Assembly: GCF_009765215.1 (NCBI RefSeq)
Contig: NZ_VLNV01000003.1
Location: 62,001 to 126,000, forward strand
Direction: 5' to 3'
From: Lysobacter prati
GTDB lineage: Bacteria > Pseudomonadota > Gammaproteobacteria > Xanthomonadales > Xanthomonadaceae
DNA: 64,000 nt
The notes below the pieces were generated by a model that saw nothing but the letters and a program-made list of their open reading frames with translations, had not been told where the DNA came from and did not search any database. The stretch's first letter is position 1; every line of letters starts with the position of its first letter. The translations under genes and the position numbers were made by a program. Positions 28,146-37,016 of the stretch are shown piece by piece.

Positions 28146-28709
28146 ATGGCCGAAACTGCCGATATCACTTTGCTGCTGGATGCTGCACGTGAAGGCGACC
28201 GTGGCGCGTTGGATCGCGTCCTGGCCACCCTCTACCAGGAACTTCACACCATGGCGCGGCGCCAGCTCGCCGGCCAGCACGGGCAGACGCTCGATGCCAC
28301 CGCGCTCGTGCACGAGGCCTATCTCAAGCTGATTGGCCGGCGTGAAGCGCAGTTCGACGATCGCGCGCATTTCTTCGCCTATGCCGCATCGGCGATGCGC
28401 TCGGTGGTGGTCGATTACGCACGCCAGCGCCTGGCGCAGAAGCGCGGCGGCGACCTGCACCGCGTCACCGAACTGCCCGACGATGTCGAAGGCGGCCTGC
28501 GCCTGGACGAGGACACCCTCGGCCTGGACACCGCACTGACCAAGCTGGCCGCGGTCGACCCGCGCCTGGCCCAGGTGGTGGAATTGCGCTATTTCGCCGG
28601 CCTGTCGGAGCTGGAGATCGCCGCGCTGCTGGAACGTTCCGAGCGCAGCATCCGCCGCGACTGGCAGAAGGCGCGGCTGTTCCTGCTGGCGTCGCTGAAA
28701 GATTCCTGA
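28146..28709 (+). CDS. ECF sigma factor (TIGR02999/ECF43-like)
   Basis: 187-residue sigma factor. Sigma-2 covers about 10-90 and sigma-4 about 128-185 (VVELRYFAGLSELEIAALLERSERSIRRDW). The acidic DAED-type motif of sigma-2.2 is replaced by DATALVHEAYLKL with Thr52. This is the pattern of EcfP-type sigma factors that are switched on by Thr phosphorylation by a partner kinase. A TTATAG element at 28113-28118 may be the -10 box of its promoter, with no clear -35. The kinase gene follows after 21 bases; no anti-sigma factor is present. Confidence 0.93.
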   Translation: MAETADITLLLDAAREGDRGALDRVLATLYQELHTMARRQLAGQHGQTLDATALVHEAYLKLIGRREAQFDDRAHFFAYAASAMRSVVVDYARQRLAQKRGGDLHRVTELPDDVEGGLRLDEDTLGLDTALTKLAAVDPRLAQVVELRYFAGLSELEIAALLERSERSIRRDWQKARLFLLASLKDS

Positions 28710-28730
28710 GGCCGGCCCAGGGGCTGCCGC

Positions 28731-31562
28731 GTGGACACCGAGCGCTGGCAACGGTTGTCCCCATTGCTCGACGCGCTGTTCGAGCTCGATGACCAGGCGC
28801 GCGAACAGCGCCTGCAACGCCTGCGAGAGGAAGACCCGGCGCTGGCCGACGAACTGCAGACGCTGATCACCCTCGATGAGCATCACGAGGATTTCCTTTC
28901 CGAACCGCTGATCGCTCCGCTCGCCGGCCTGCGCGCCGGTGCCGAGGTCGGTCCGTACAAGCTCGAGCGTCTGCTGGGTGAAGGCGGCATGGGCCAGGTG
29001 TGGCTGGCCGCGCGCGCCGACGGGCTCTACCAGCGTCGCGTCGCGCTCAAGCTGTTGCGCCCGGGCCTGGCCGACAGCAACCTGCGCGTGCGCTTCTCGC
29101 GCGAGCGGCAGATCCTTGCGCGCCTGGCGCATCCGCACATCGCGCGCCTGCTCGACGCCGGCGTCACCAACGACGGTCTGCCCTACCTGGCGCTGGAGTT
29201 CGTCGAAGGCGAACCGATCACCGACTACTGCCGCAACCACCAGTTGCCAATCGAGCAGCGGCTGCGGATGTTCCACCAGATCTGCGACGCGGTCAGCCAC
29301 GCCCACGCCAACCTGATCGTCCATCGCGACCTCAAGCCATCCAACATCCTGGTCACGCCCAGCGGCGACGTACGCCTGCTCGACTTCGGCATCGCCAAAC
29401 TGCTCGACTCCGATGCACCGATGATCGAGCAGACTCGCACCGGCGTGCGCGCCTTCACCCTGCACTACGCCGCGCCGGAACAGGTGCGCGGCGAGCCGGT
29501 CACCACGATGACCGACGTGTATGCCCTGGGCGTGGTGTTGTTCGAACTGTTGACCGACACCAAGCCTTACCGTCTCAAGCGGCAGACCGATGCCGAGTGG
29601 GAAGAGGCGATCCTCGCCGCCGATCCGCAGCGCCCTTCGCAGACGCTGCTACACAGGAGCGAGGACAGCGGCGCCGATGTGCACGGGCTGCGCCGACAGG
29701 CGCGCATGCTCGCCGGCGACCTCGACAACATCGTCCTCAAGACCCTGTCCAAGCGGCCCGAACAACGCTATCCCTCGGTCGAGGCGCTGGCCCTGGACCT
29801 GACCCGCTACGAGGCCGGTCGCCCGGTGCAGGCACGGCCGCAAAGCGTCGGCTACCGGTTCGGCAAATACCTGCGTCGCCATCGCTGGTCGCTGGCCTCC
29901 GGCGCATTGATCGCCGCGGTCCTCAGTGCAGCGCTTGCGATCGTCGCCTGGCAGGGCCGGCAGGCGGTGGCCGAAGCCGGCCGTGCGCAGGCGATGCAGG
30001 ACTTCATGGTCGGCGTGTTCGAAACCGCGCGCGGCACGCCGGAAGGCCAGGCGCTGGATCTGCGCGGCCTGCTCGATGGCTCGCTTGCACGCGGCAACCG
30101 CGAACTGGCACGGCAGCCGCGTGCACGCGCCGAACTGCTGGGTGTGATCGCGCGCCTGCGCATGGGCCTGGGCGACTACCGCGAGGCGCTGGTGCTGTTG
30201 AACCGCCAGGCCGGCGTGATCGCCAGCACCGACGGCATCCCGGTGAGTCTGCAGATCGAATCGCTGACCCAGCGCGGCCAGGCATTGCGCCTGCTCGGTG
30301 AACCGCGGCAATGCATCGACCTGATGCTGCCCGCACTGACCACGGCGCGGCGCGAACAGGCACAGCTGCCGCCGCAGATCAGCGAATACTATTCGCAGTT
30401 CGGACGCTGCCGCCGCGACAATGGCGAGCTGCAAGGTGCGCGCCTGCTTTTTGAACGCTCACTGGCGCTGCGCCGCGACGACCGCGACGAAGTCGGCACG
30501 GTCGAGAACCTGATCGATCTGGCCAACCTGCAGGCCGATGCCGGCCAGACCGTCGCTGCACTGGATGGCTACGGCAAGGCGCGCAGGCAATTGCGGCAGA
30601 AGGTCGGCGAGCGCCATGCCCTGCTTGCCGAGATCGGCAGTCGCGTGGCGTCGCTGCGACAGGGACTGGGCCAGGTCGACGCTGCCGAACGCGAGGCCAG
30701 CGAGGCCTTCGCCATCGCCCTGGAAGTCTATGGCGCCCAGCATCCGGTAACGCTGTCGCTGCGCCGGCAGATGGCGATGCTGCACATCGACCAGGGCAAC
30801 TATCGCCAGGCCGAGACCGAACTGCGTGCGGCAATCGCCGCGCTGCAACGGCGGCTGGCGCCGGCCGGCGTCGATCCGGCCGAGATCCGTCGCGGCATGA
30901 TCGAACTGGGCGGACTGCAGCGACGCCTGGGCCAGGTCGCGTGGGAGCGCGGCGAAACCTCCACCGCGCTGACCGCATTGCAGCGGGCAGTCGTGATCGC
31001 ACGACGGCAGAACGACGACCCCCATCTTGGCGACGCGCTGTATGACCAAGCCCGCGTGCTGCACGCGGTGGGCCGCGATCGCGCCGCGCTCAAGGCCGTG
31101 CAGGAGGCGCACGAGTTGCGCGTGACGCAGCTGGGCCCGCGTCATCCGCTGCTCGGCGATACCGACCGCCTGCTCGGCCAGATCGAGATTTCCCTGGGGC
31201 AGCGCGAGCAGGGTATGGCGCACCTGGCGCAAGCAGTCACGCTGACCCGCAGCGGCTATGGCGCCACCCATCCGAACACGCGCGAAGCCGAACTGGCGCT
31301 GGCACGGCAACAGGCGCTCGAAGGCGACGACAGCGCATTGCTCCGGCTCGATGCACTGGCGGGCATGCCGCACAGCGACCGCGACCTGCGCCGCACGGCC
31401 TGGCGCGCGCAGGCGTACGCGGCGCAGTTGCGCTGCCATGGACCGGATCGGGAACCGGCGCTGGCGCGGCTGGATACGCTGCAGGAGCAGTTGAAGACCG
31501 CGCAGCCGGACGGCGGGGCGATCCCGCGCGAGGTCGGGGCGATCGTGCGCGGGTGCGGTTGA
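28731..31562 (+). CDS. Ser/Thr protein kinase with TM segment and TPR-rich C-terminus
   Basis: 943 residues with a GTG start. Kinase domain about 75-345: glycine loop LLGEGGMGQVWLAAR, Lys in VALKLLRP, catalytic HRDLKPSN near 198, DFG at 218 and AAPEQVRG, so all key residues are present. One transmembrane segment at about 384-408 (GALIAAVLSAALAIVAW). The remaining about 530 residues are TPR-like helices rich in Leu/Arg, probably periplasmic given the single pass. It lies next to the ECF factor and is the likely kinase for its Thr52. Confidence 0.93.
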   Translation: MDTERWQRLSPLLDALFELDDQAREQRLQRLREEDPALADELQTLITLDEHHEDFLSEPLIAPLAGLRAGAEVGPYKLERLLGEGGMGQVWLAARADGLYQRRVALKLLRPGLADSNLRVRFSRERQILARLAHPHIARLLDAGVTNDGLPYLALEFVEGEPITDYCRNHQLPIEQRLRMFHQICDAVSHAHANLIVHRDLKPSNILVTPSGDVRLLDFGIAKLLDSDAPMIEQTRTGVRAFTLHYAAPEQVRGEPVTTMTDVYALGVVLFELLTDTKPYRLKRQTDAEWEEAILAADPQRPSQTLLHRSEDSGADVHGLRRQARMLAGDLDNIVLKTLSKRPEQRYPSVEALALDLTRYEAGRPVQARPQSVGYRFGKYLRRHRWSLASGALIAAVLSAALAIVAWQGRQAVAEAGRAQAMQDFMVGVFETARGTPEGQALDLRGLLDGSLARGNRELARQPRARAELLGVIARLRMGLGDYREALVLLNRQAGVIASTDGIPVSLQIESLTQRGQALRLLGEPRQCIDLMLPALTTARREQAQLPPQISEYYSQFGRCRRDNGELQGARLLFERSLALRRDDRDEVGTVENLIDLANLQADAGQTVAALDGYGKARRQLRQKVGERHALLAEIGSRVASLRQGLGQVDAAEREASEAFAIALEVYGAQHPVTLSLRRQMAMLHIDQGNYRQAETELRAAIAALQRRLAPAGVDPAEIRRGMIELGGLQRRLGQVAWERGETSTALTALQRAVVIARRQNDDPHLGDALYDQARVLHAVGRDRAALKAVQEAHELRVTQLGPRHPLLGDTDRLLGQIEISLGQREQGMAHLAQAVTLTRSGYGATHPNTREAELALARQQALEGDDSALLRLDALAGMPHSDRDLRRTAWRAQAYAAQLRCHGPDREPALARLDTLQEQLKTAQPDGGAIPREVGAIVRGCG

Positions 31563-31563
31563 G

Positions 31564-32187
31564 CTACGTCAGCTGCAGCGATTGCTGCGCAGGCTCAATC
31601 GTGCCTTCGCCGCGCATGATCTTCTTGTACTCCGCGCGCGACACCGAGATGTAGCGGTCGTTGCCGCCGATCTCGACCTGCGGCCCTTCGTGCACCGCGC
31701 GGCCTTGCGCATCCACGCGCACCACCATCGTCGCCTTCTTGCCGCTATGGCAGATGGTCTTGATCTCGGTCAGCTCGTCGGCCCAGGCCAGCAGGTACTG
31801 GCTGCCTTCGAACAATTCGCCGCGGAAATCGGTGCGCAGCCCGTAACACAGCACCGGAATGCGCAGCGCGTCGACCACTTCGCTAAGCTGCCAGACCTGC
31901 GCCCGGTTCAGGAACTGCGCTTCGTCGACCAGCACACAATGCAACGGGCCGTGGGCGAGAATGTCGGCGCGGACGAGGGTTTCCAGGTCGTCGCTGCGCT
32001 CGAAGGCGATGCCATCGGCGCGCAGGCCGATGCGTGATGCCACCGTGCCGCTGCCGGCGCGGTCGTCCAGGCGCGGGGTCAGGATCGCCACGCGCATGCC
32101 GCGCTCGCGGTAGTTGTGCGCCGACTGCAGCAGCGTCGTGGTCTTGCCGGCGTTCATCGCCGAATAATAGAAATAGAGCTTGGCCAT
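31564..32187 (-). CDS. tdk: thymidine kinase (type II)
   Basis: 207-residue salvage enzyme that phosphorylates thymidine. P-loop [12 protein letters not shown] at the start, catalytic LVDEAQFL, and the lasso region [18 protein letters not shown]. In E. coli Tdk four ligands bind zinc (ICHCG and VCRKH). Here the positions read ICHSG and VSRAE, so only one of four ligand positions is kept, while the rest of the fold looks intact. Convergent with the kinase gene, 1 base apart. Confidence 0.95.
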   Translation of the reverse strand: MAKLYFYYSAMNAGKTTTLLQSAHNYRERGMRVAILTPRLDDRAGSGTVASRIGLRADGIAFERSDDLETLVRADILAHGPLHCVLVDEAQFLNRAQVWQLSEVVDALRIPVLCYGLRTDFRGELFEGSQYLLAWADELTEIKTICHSGKKATMVVRVDAQGRAVHEGPQVEIGGNDRYISVSRAEYKKIMRGEGTIEPAQQSLQLT

Positions 32188-32212
32188 GCGTGCAGTTTAA
32201 AGGGTGATGGCC

Positions 32213-32240
32213 TGGATCCCGGCGTTCGCCGGGATGACGG
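32213..32240. repeat. intergenic hairpin repeat
   Basis: TGGATCCCGGCGTTCGCCGG with trailing GATGACGG, an ATCCCGGC/GCCGGGAT hairpin with a TTCG-type loop. The same sequence is found at 8084-8111. It lies between tdk and the methylglyoxal synthase gene. Confidence 0.8.
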
Positions 32241-32258
32241 TTCAGGACGGCGGCGCGG

Positions 32259-33134
32259 TCAGCGACGCCTGGCTCTCTCTGCGGCCGCGCTCGCCCAGCG
32301 CTGGGCCACGGCCGGAGCGGTGATGCACACCGCTTCGTCGGTCACCGTGGTCACCGCGCGCTCGAGCAGCTGAATGTCGGCCTCGTGCTGGCGCGCCACG
32401 TGCGGGTCCTCGAAGAAGATCGCGCGCTGGCAGCGCCGCTCCAGCACCAGGTCGGCGATCTGGGCATCGCCGCCCATCGGGCCGCTCTGGTACCGATGCA
32501 CCCACGACCGTCCCTGCGGCCAACCGCGGCTCCAGGCCAGCTCGTTCAGGCGCTGCCCGGTGGTGCCGGTGGCGACACGGCGGGCAAAGCGCGAGAGCAG
32601 ATCGAAGTTCTCGGCGGCGAAGGCCATCATCTGCGGCTTCATCGCATCGTGGGCGATCAGCGCCAGGGTCTGCCCTTCGAAATCGTGGAGGCGATCGGCG
32701 CCGGGGTCGGGCAGGAGGCCGGCGCCGATGCGCTCCAGTTCGACCCAGTCACGGGCCGAGGCGACGGTGGTGATGTAGGGCTTGCCGTGGATCACGCACT
32801 GGCGCTTGAGCGCGGCCGCTTCGGGAAACACCGACGATGGGTCGACCGGGTCGATCAGGTAGATCGCGCCATCGAGTGTGCGTTCGTCATGATCGACGCC
32901 AACGACCTCCGCCACCAGCTTCATCAGGCCACCCTCGCGCCCGTACGGGTAGCGGCGCAGGCCCGGGTAAGCGGCCAGCATGCCGGCGGCGGCAATGGCG
33001 TCGTACGTCCGCCCGACCACGTGCAGGCCGATCTGCAGTTCGCGGATGCCGGACTCGCAGGCGCGCAGCCAGCGGAACAGCGCCGCGTCTTCGCTGAGGT
33101 GATGCAGGCGGTTGGCCGCCAGGCCCAGGCGCAT
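32259..33134 (-). CDS. mgsA: methylglyoxal synthase with an extra N-terminal MGS-like domain
   Basis: Would convert dihydroxyacetone phosphate to methylglyoxal. The C-terminal half (about 160-280) carries the signature set: LIAHDAMKPQM, ATGTTG, SGPMGGDAQ and IFFEDPHVARQHEAD, matching the His19/Asp20, Asp71 and His98/Asp101 residues of E. coli MgsA. The N-terminal half (about 1-140) repeats the same order (GLAANRLHHLSED, VGRTYDAI, GREGGLMKLV, IYLIDPVDPSS) but lacks those residues. E. coli MgsA is 152 residues, so this 291-residue protein is a tandem fusion. The ATG at 33134 has AGGGGATC upstream; 33164 is an alternative. Confidence 0.85.
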   Translation of the reverse strand: MRLGLAANRLHHLSEDAALFRWLRACESGIRELQIGLHVVGRTYDAIAAAGMLAAYPGLRRYPYGREGGLMKLVAEVVGVDHDERTLDGAIYLIDPVDPSSVFPEAAALKRQCVIHGKPYITTVASARDWVELERIGAGLLPDPGADRLHDFEGQTLALIAHDAMKPQMMAFAAENFDLLSRFARRVATGTTGQRLNELAWSRGWPQGRSWVHRYQSGPMGGDAQIADLVLERRCQRAIFFEDPHVARQHEADIQLLERAVTTVTDEAVCITAPAVAQRWASAAAERARRR

Positions 33135-33249
33135 GGGTGATCCCCTGAAGTTGGAAGCGAGCATCGCCGGCGACCGTGTTAGCGGTCGCCAGCAAGCTGG
33201 CCATTACCTTAGGGGTTTTGCGATCAGGCGTGGGGAACTTCGCGGGGCG

Positions 33250-33972
33250 TCATTTGCCGCTGCTGACCGGCCCGACCTCGACGTTTCCGTGCGTCCAGAT
33301 CGCATCTTCCACCGCCCAGTACTGGTGGGCGTCCCAGCGCCAGCGGGCGTACATCGGTGTAAGGTCGATCGAGTCGTGGCCGGTGGCCATCCCATCACTA
33401 TTGCCGCGGGGCGCGGTCACTTCGAGGTTGCCGACGTAGCCCAGGTGGCTGCCGGTGATCTGACGCTTGCCCTGGGCCATGACGCGAGCGAGCCGTGGCT
33501 TGGCGGCATCGTCGCCGTACTCGTCGTAGAGCTCTTGGCCATCGCGCAGGGCGCGGTCGCGCGTGGGCTGGTCCAGTTGCGCCCACATCTTCTCGCGCAG
33601 GACGACGAAGCTCGGATACATGCGCTCGGCGGCCAGGTCGGCCCAGGCATAGGCCATGGCCGGATCACGCTCGACCCCCACGCCATGCCAGTACATCAGG
33701 CTGATGCGGTGCTGCGAGTACTTGTCGCCGTAGCGCGCGGCCTGGCGGAAGTGCCTGATCGCATCTTCCCAGTCGCCGCGGGCGGCCGCGTCGCTGCCGT
33801 ACAGCCGCCACAGTTCATTGGGATGCGTCCGGGAAAAGCGCGTGCGCTCGTCGTACTGGCGCGCGTCCATCGTGTCGGTCTCGGCCACCACCGCGATTGC
33901 GCCATCCACCGGCGCCGCGGCCGGGGCGGCGGCCAGTGCCGCGCCAAGGGCTACTGACAGCAATGCTTCCAT
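33250..33972 (-). CDS. secreted Sel1/TPR-repeat protein (paralogue 1)
   Basis: 240 residues, with signal peptide LLSVALGAALAAAPAAA. The central part has Sel1-like motifs: WEDAIRHFRQAARYGD and SQHRISLMYWHGVGVERDP. It is a paralogue of the gene just upstream: both share HPNE-WRL, SLMYW-G-GV, DLAAER, REKMW and a C-terminal V-x-V-G-P. The role is unknown. It is probably cotranscribed with that neighbour (54 bases apart). Confidence 0.8.
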   Translation of the reverse strand: MEALLSVALGAALAAAPAAAPVDGAIAVVAETDTMDARQYDERTRFSRTHPNELWRLYGSDAAARGDWEDAIRHFRQAARYGDKYSQHRISLMYWHGVGVERDPAMAYAWADLAAERMYPSFVVLREKMWAQLDQPTRDRALRDGQELYDEYGDDAAKPRLARVMAQGKRQITGSHLGYVGNLEVTAPRGNSDGMATGHDSIDLTPMYARWRWDAHQYWAVEDAIWTHGNVEVGPVSSGK

Positions 33973-34026
33973 GACAGTCTCCTTCCTTTGCTTGGTGGTG
34001 CGACCCTCTGCTTGCGGTCGCGCTGA

Positions 34027-34806
34027 TCAGTGCCTGGGCTTGTCGCGCGCCGGTACCATCGGGCCGACGTCGACGCTGCCGATGCCACTGCCCAGTTCGG
34101 CGTCCTGCGCCTGCCAGTAAGAGGCCGTCTGGGTGCGGTCGTCAGCGTAGTACTCATCACCGGTGGTGTGCCCGACCACCTGTTCCGAGGCGGCCAGCAT
34201 GGCCGGGGTGGTATTGCCGAACGAGCCATTGATCGGTCCGCCCTGGGCGATGTCGATCGCCTGGTTGCGGTATCCGATCCGGCTGCCGGTCATGGTGCGG
34301 GCGAAGCGGCGGATCTCGACGTCGGCGCGCGGCTGTGCAACCTCGTCACCAAACCGGGCGTAGTAATCCGGGCCCAGCTGCTCGACCTGCTTGCGCTGCT
34401 CCGGTGTCAGGCCCTCCCACATCTTTTCGCGTATCACCAGCAACCTACGCACGCCTCGCTCGGCGGCCAGGTCGCTCCAGATGTAGGCCCGAACCGGATC
34501 GGCGGGCACGCCCTGACCGTACCAGTACATCAGGCTCAGGTAGTGCTGCGAATGTTTGTCGGCATAGGAGGCTGCATTCTCGAAGCGCCCGACGGCCTCC
34601 TCGTAATGCCCTTCCTGATAGGACTTCAGACCGTTCAGGCGCCAGGTCTCATTCGGGTGGCCCATGGCCGACTTGAGCTGGCTGTCGATCTGCATGTAGC
34701 TGGCGCTGACCAGCTTGAGCGGCTCGTCGGCGGCGACGGAAAACGCCAGTGCGCACAGCACCGCTCCCGTCCAGCCTGCCCTGATGATGGTTGCCTTGCG
34801 CCTCAT
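34027..34806 (-). CDS. secreted Sel1/TPR-repeat protein (paralogue 2)
   Basis: 259 residues. The ATG at 34806 has GGGAGATCGCC upstream and a signal peptide with AGWTGAVLCALAFSVAA; 36 upstream codons are rejected. Sel1-like: EEAVGRFENAASYADKHSQH, SLMYWYGQGVPADP. It has the same domain order as the downstream paralogue and ends SVDVGPMVPARDKPRH. Sel1 proteins often act as adaptors in envelope processes; the specific role is unknown. Confidence 0.8.
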   Translation of the reverse strand: MRRKATIIRAGWTGAVLCALAFSVAADEPLKLVSASYMQIDSQLKSAMGHPNETWRLNGLKSYQEGHYEEAVGRFENAASYADKHSQHYLSLMYWYGQGVPADPVRAYIWSDLAAERGVRRLLVIREKMWEGLTPEQRKQVEQLGPDYYARFGDEVAQPRADVEIRRFARTMTGSRIGYRNQAIDIAQGGPINGSFGNTTPAMLAASEQVVGHTTGDEYYADDRTQTASYWQAQDAELGSGIGSVDVGPMVPARDKPRH

Positions 34807-34978
34807 GGCGATCTCCCGGCGCCGGCACGCGGCGCATGCAATGGCGGTCCAGTTGAGAGCTTTGCGACCGGGACCCTGCCATGCGGGGGCGAAGGGCCTC
34901 GAGTCGAAGCGCACCGCCTCGCGAGGGGGCGGTTACGGCACAATACGCCGCCGCAACCGCGGCAGCAAACAGCCTTCA

Positions 34979-36958
34979 ATGCACGGTCTGAACCCCCCTC
35001 AACGCGCTGCCGTCCTCCACACCGACGGCCCCTTGCTGGTGCTCGCAGGAGCAGGCAGCGGCAAGACCCGCGTCATTGTCGAGAAGATCGCGCACCTGAT
35101 CGCATCCGGGCGGATGCCGGCCAAGCGCATCGCCGCGATCACCTTCACCAACAAGTCGGCGAAGGAAATGAAGGAGCGCGTCGCCAAGCGCATCAAGGGC
35201 GATGCCGCCGAAGGCCTGACCGTGTGCACGTTCCATGCGCTCGGGCTGCGTTTCCTGCAGATCGACCACGCCAAGGTCGGCCTGCGTCGCGGCTTCTCGG
35301 TGTTCGACAGCGACGACAGCGCCGCGCAGATCAAGGACCTGCTGCCTCCGGGCAGCAAGAACGATGTCATCGACAATGCGCGCAATCTCATCTCGCGCGC
35401 GAAGAACGCCGGCCTCTCGCCCGATGAAGCTCTGGCTGCATCGCAGAGCCCGCGCGAGATGGAAGCGGCGCTGCTGTACCAGCGTTACCAGGCGCGCCTG
35501 TCGACGTTCAATGCGGTCGACTTCGACGACCTGATCCGCCTGCCGGTGCAGATCCTGGAAGCCGAGGAAGACGTCCGCCTGGCCTGGCGCGAGCGCATCG
35601 GCTACCTGCTCGTCGACGAGTGCCAGGACACCAACGACGCCCAGTACCGCCTGCTCAAGGCGCTGGCCGGCGACAAGGGTCTGTTCACCTGCGTGGGCGA
35701 CGACGACCAGTCGATCTACGCCTGGCGCGGCGCCAACCCGGACAACCTGCTCAACCTGGGCAAGGATTACCCGGCGTTGCAGATCATCAAGCTGGAGCAG
35801 AACTACCGCTGCTCCAACCGCGTGCTGCGCACCGCCAACACACTGATCGCGCACAACCCGCACGAGCACCCCAAGACGCTGTGGAGCGACCAGGCCGACG
35901 GCGAGCGCATCCGCGTCTGGGAGTGCCGCGACAACGCCCACGAGGCCGAGAAGGTCGCCGCCGAGATTCACTTCCTCGCCGCCGCCAAGCAGGCGCCGTG
36001 GAGCGACTTCTGCATCCTGTTCCGCGGCAACCACCAGAGTCGCGCACTGGAGAAGGCACTGCAGCTGTTGCGTGTGCCGTATCACCTGTCGGGCGGCACG
36101 GCGTTCCTCGAGCGCGGCGAAGTGAAGGACGCGCTGTCGTGGTTGCGCCTGATCGCAAACCCCGATGACGACGCGGCGTTCCTGCGTGCGGTGCAGTCGC
36201 CCAAGCGCGAAGTCGGTGCGACCACGCTGTCCAAGCTGGCCGAAATGGCGCAGCACGCGGGGATGCCGATGTCGCGCGCGGCTGAGCAGATCGGCATGCT
36301 CAAGCAATTGGCGCCGCGTGCCGGCAACGCACTCGATGGCTTCGTCAACATCATCCGCCACCTGCGCGGCGAGGCGTTCAAGATCCCGCCGTCGGAGCTG
36401 GTGCGTGTGCTGGCCGAGAAGAGCGGCCTGCTCGCGGCGATTCGCGCCCAGTGCAAGGACGAGGCTACCTTCCAGCGCCGCAAGGAGAACCTGGAAGAGC
36501 TGGCCGACTGGTTCGACGGCGGCAAGAATTCCGGCCCCGGCGAACTGGCCGCGCAGCTGGCACTGCTCTCGCACGCCGACAAGGGCGACGCCGGCAACCA
36601 GGTGCGTCTGATGTCGCTGCACGGCGCCAAGGGCCTGGAGTTCCGCTACGTCTTCATCGTCGGCATGGAAGACGGCACGCTGCCGCACGAGATGGCGCTG
36701 GAGGAAGGCAGCCTCGAAGAAGAGCGGCGCCTGCTCTACGTCGGCATCACCCGCGCCAAAGAACAGTTGTGGCTGTCGCACTCGCGCGAGACGCAGCGCT
36801 GGGGCGACAAGATCCGCCTGAAGCCGAGCCGCTTCTTCGAGGAACTCCCCGTCGCCGAGATCCAGCGCGACGGTGCCGACCCGGTGGCCGATGCGGCGCG
36901 CAAGCAAGAGCGCGCCGTGGCCGGCTTCGCCGCGATCAAGGCACTGCTGGGGGAATAG
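34979..36958 (+). CDS. rep: ATP-dependent DNA helicase Rep (UvrD family)
   Basis: 659-residue SF1A 3'-5' helicase that aids replication fork progress. Q-motif LNPPQRAAV, Walker A GAGSGKT, AITFTNKSA, DECQDTN motif II, GDDDQSIYAWRGA motif III, EQNYR motif IV, MSLHGAKGLEF motif V and VGITRAKEQL motif VI are all present. The ATG at 34979 gives the normal MHGLNPPQ start; the open frame extends 88 codons further without support. Confidence 0.96.
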   Translation: MHGLNPPQRAAVLHTDGPLLVLAGAGSGKTRVIVEKIAHLIASGRMPAKRIAAITFTNKSAKEMKERVAKRIKGDAAEGLTVCTFHALGLRFLQIDHAKVGLRRGFSVFDSDDSAAQIKDLLPPGSKNDVIDNARNLISRAKNAGLSPDEALAASQSPREMEAALLYQRYQARLSTFNAVDFDDLIRLPVQILEAEEDVRLAWRERIGYLLVDECQDTNDAQYRLLKALAGDKGLFTCVGDDDQSIYAWRGANPDNLLNLGKDYPALQIIKLEQNYRCSNRVLRTANTLIAHNPHEHPKTLWSDQADGERIRVWECRDNAHEAEKVAAEIHFLAAAKQAPWSDFCILFRGNHQSRALEKALQLLRVPYHLSGGTAFLERGEVKDALSWLRLIANPDDDAAFLRAVQSPKREVGATTLSKLAEMAQHAGMPMSRAAEQIGMLKQLAPRAGNALDGFVNIIRHLRGEAFKIPPSELVRVLAEKSGLLAAIRAQCKDEATFQRRKENLEELADWFDGGKNSGPGELAAQLALLSHADKGDAGNQVRLMSLHGAKGLEFRYVFIVGMEDGTLPHEMALEEGSLEEERRLLYVGITRAKEQLWLSHSRETQRWGDKIRLKPSRFFEELPVAEIQRDGADPVADAARKQERAVAGFAAIKALLGE

Positions 36959-37016
36959 CGACAACCCCCTGCGCCACCCCTATGCTTGCCGCACTGGCGC
37001 ACGGCAGGGGGCGGCG

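Noticed and set aside
34976-36964. 662-codon minus-strand open frame opposite rep
   Set aside because: Rep has every SF1 helicase motif; the antisense frame is a GC-rich shadow with no recognisable domain.
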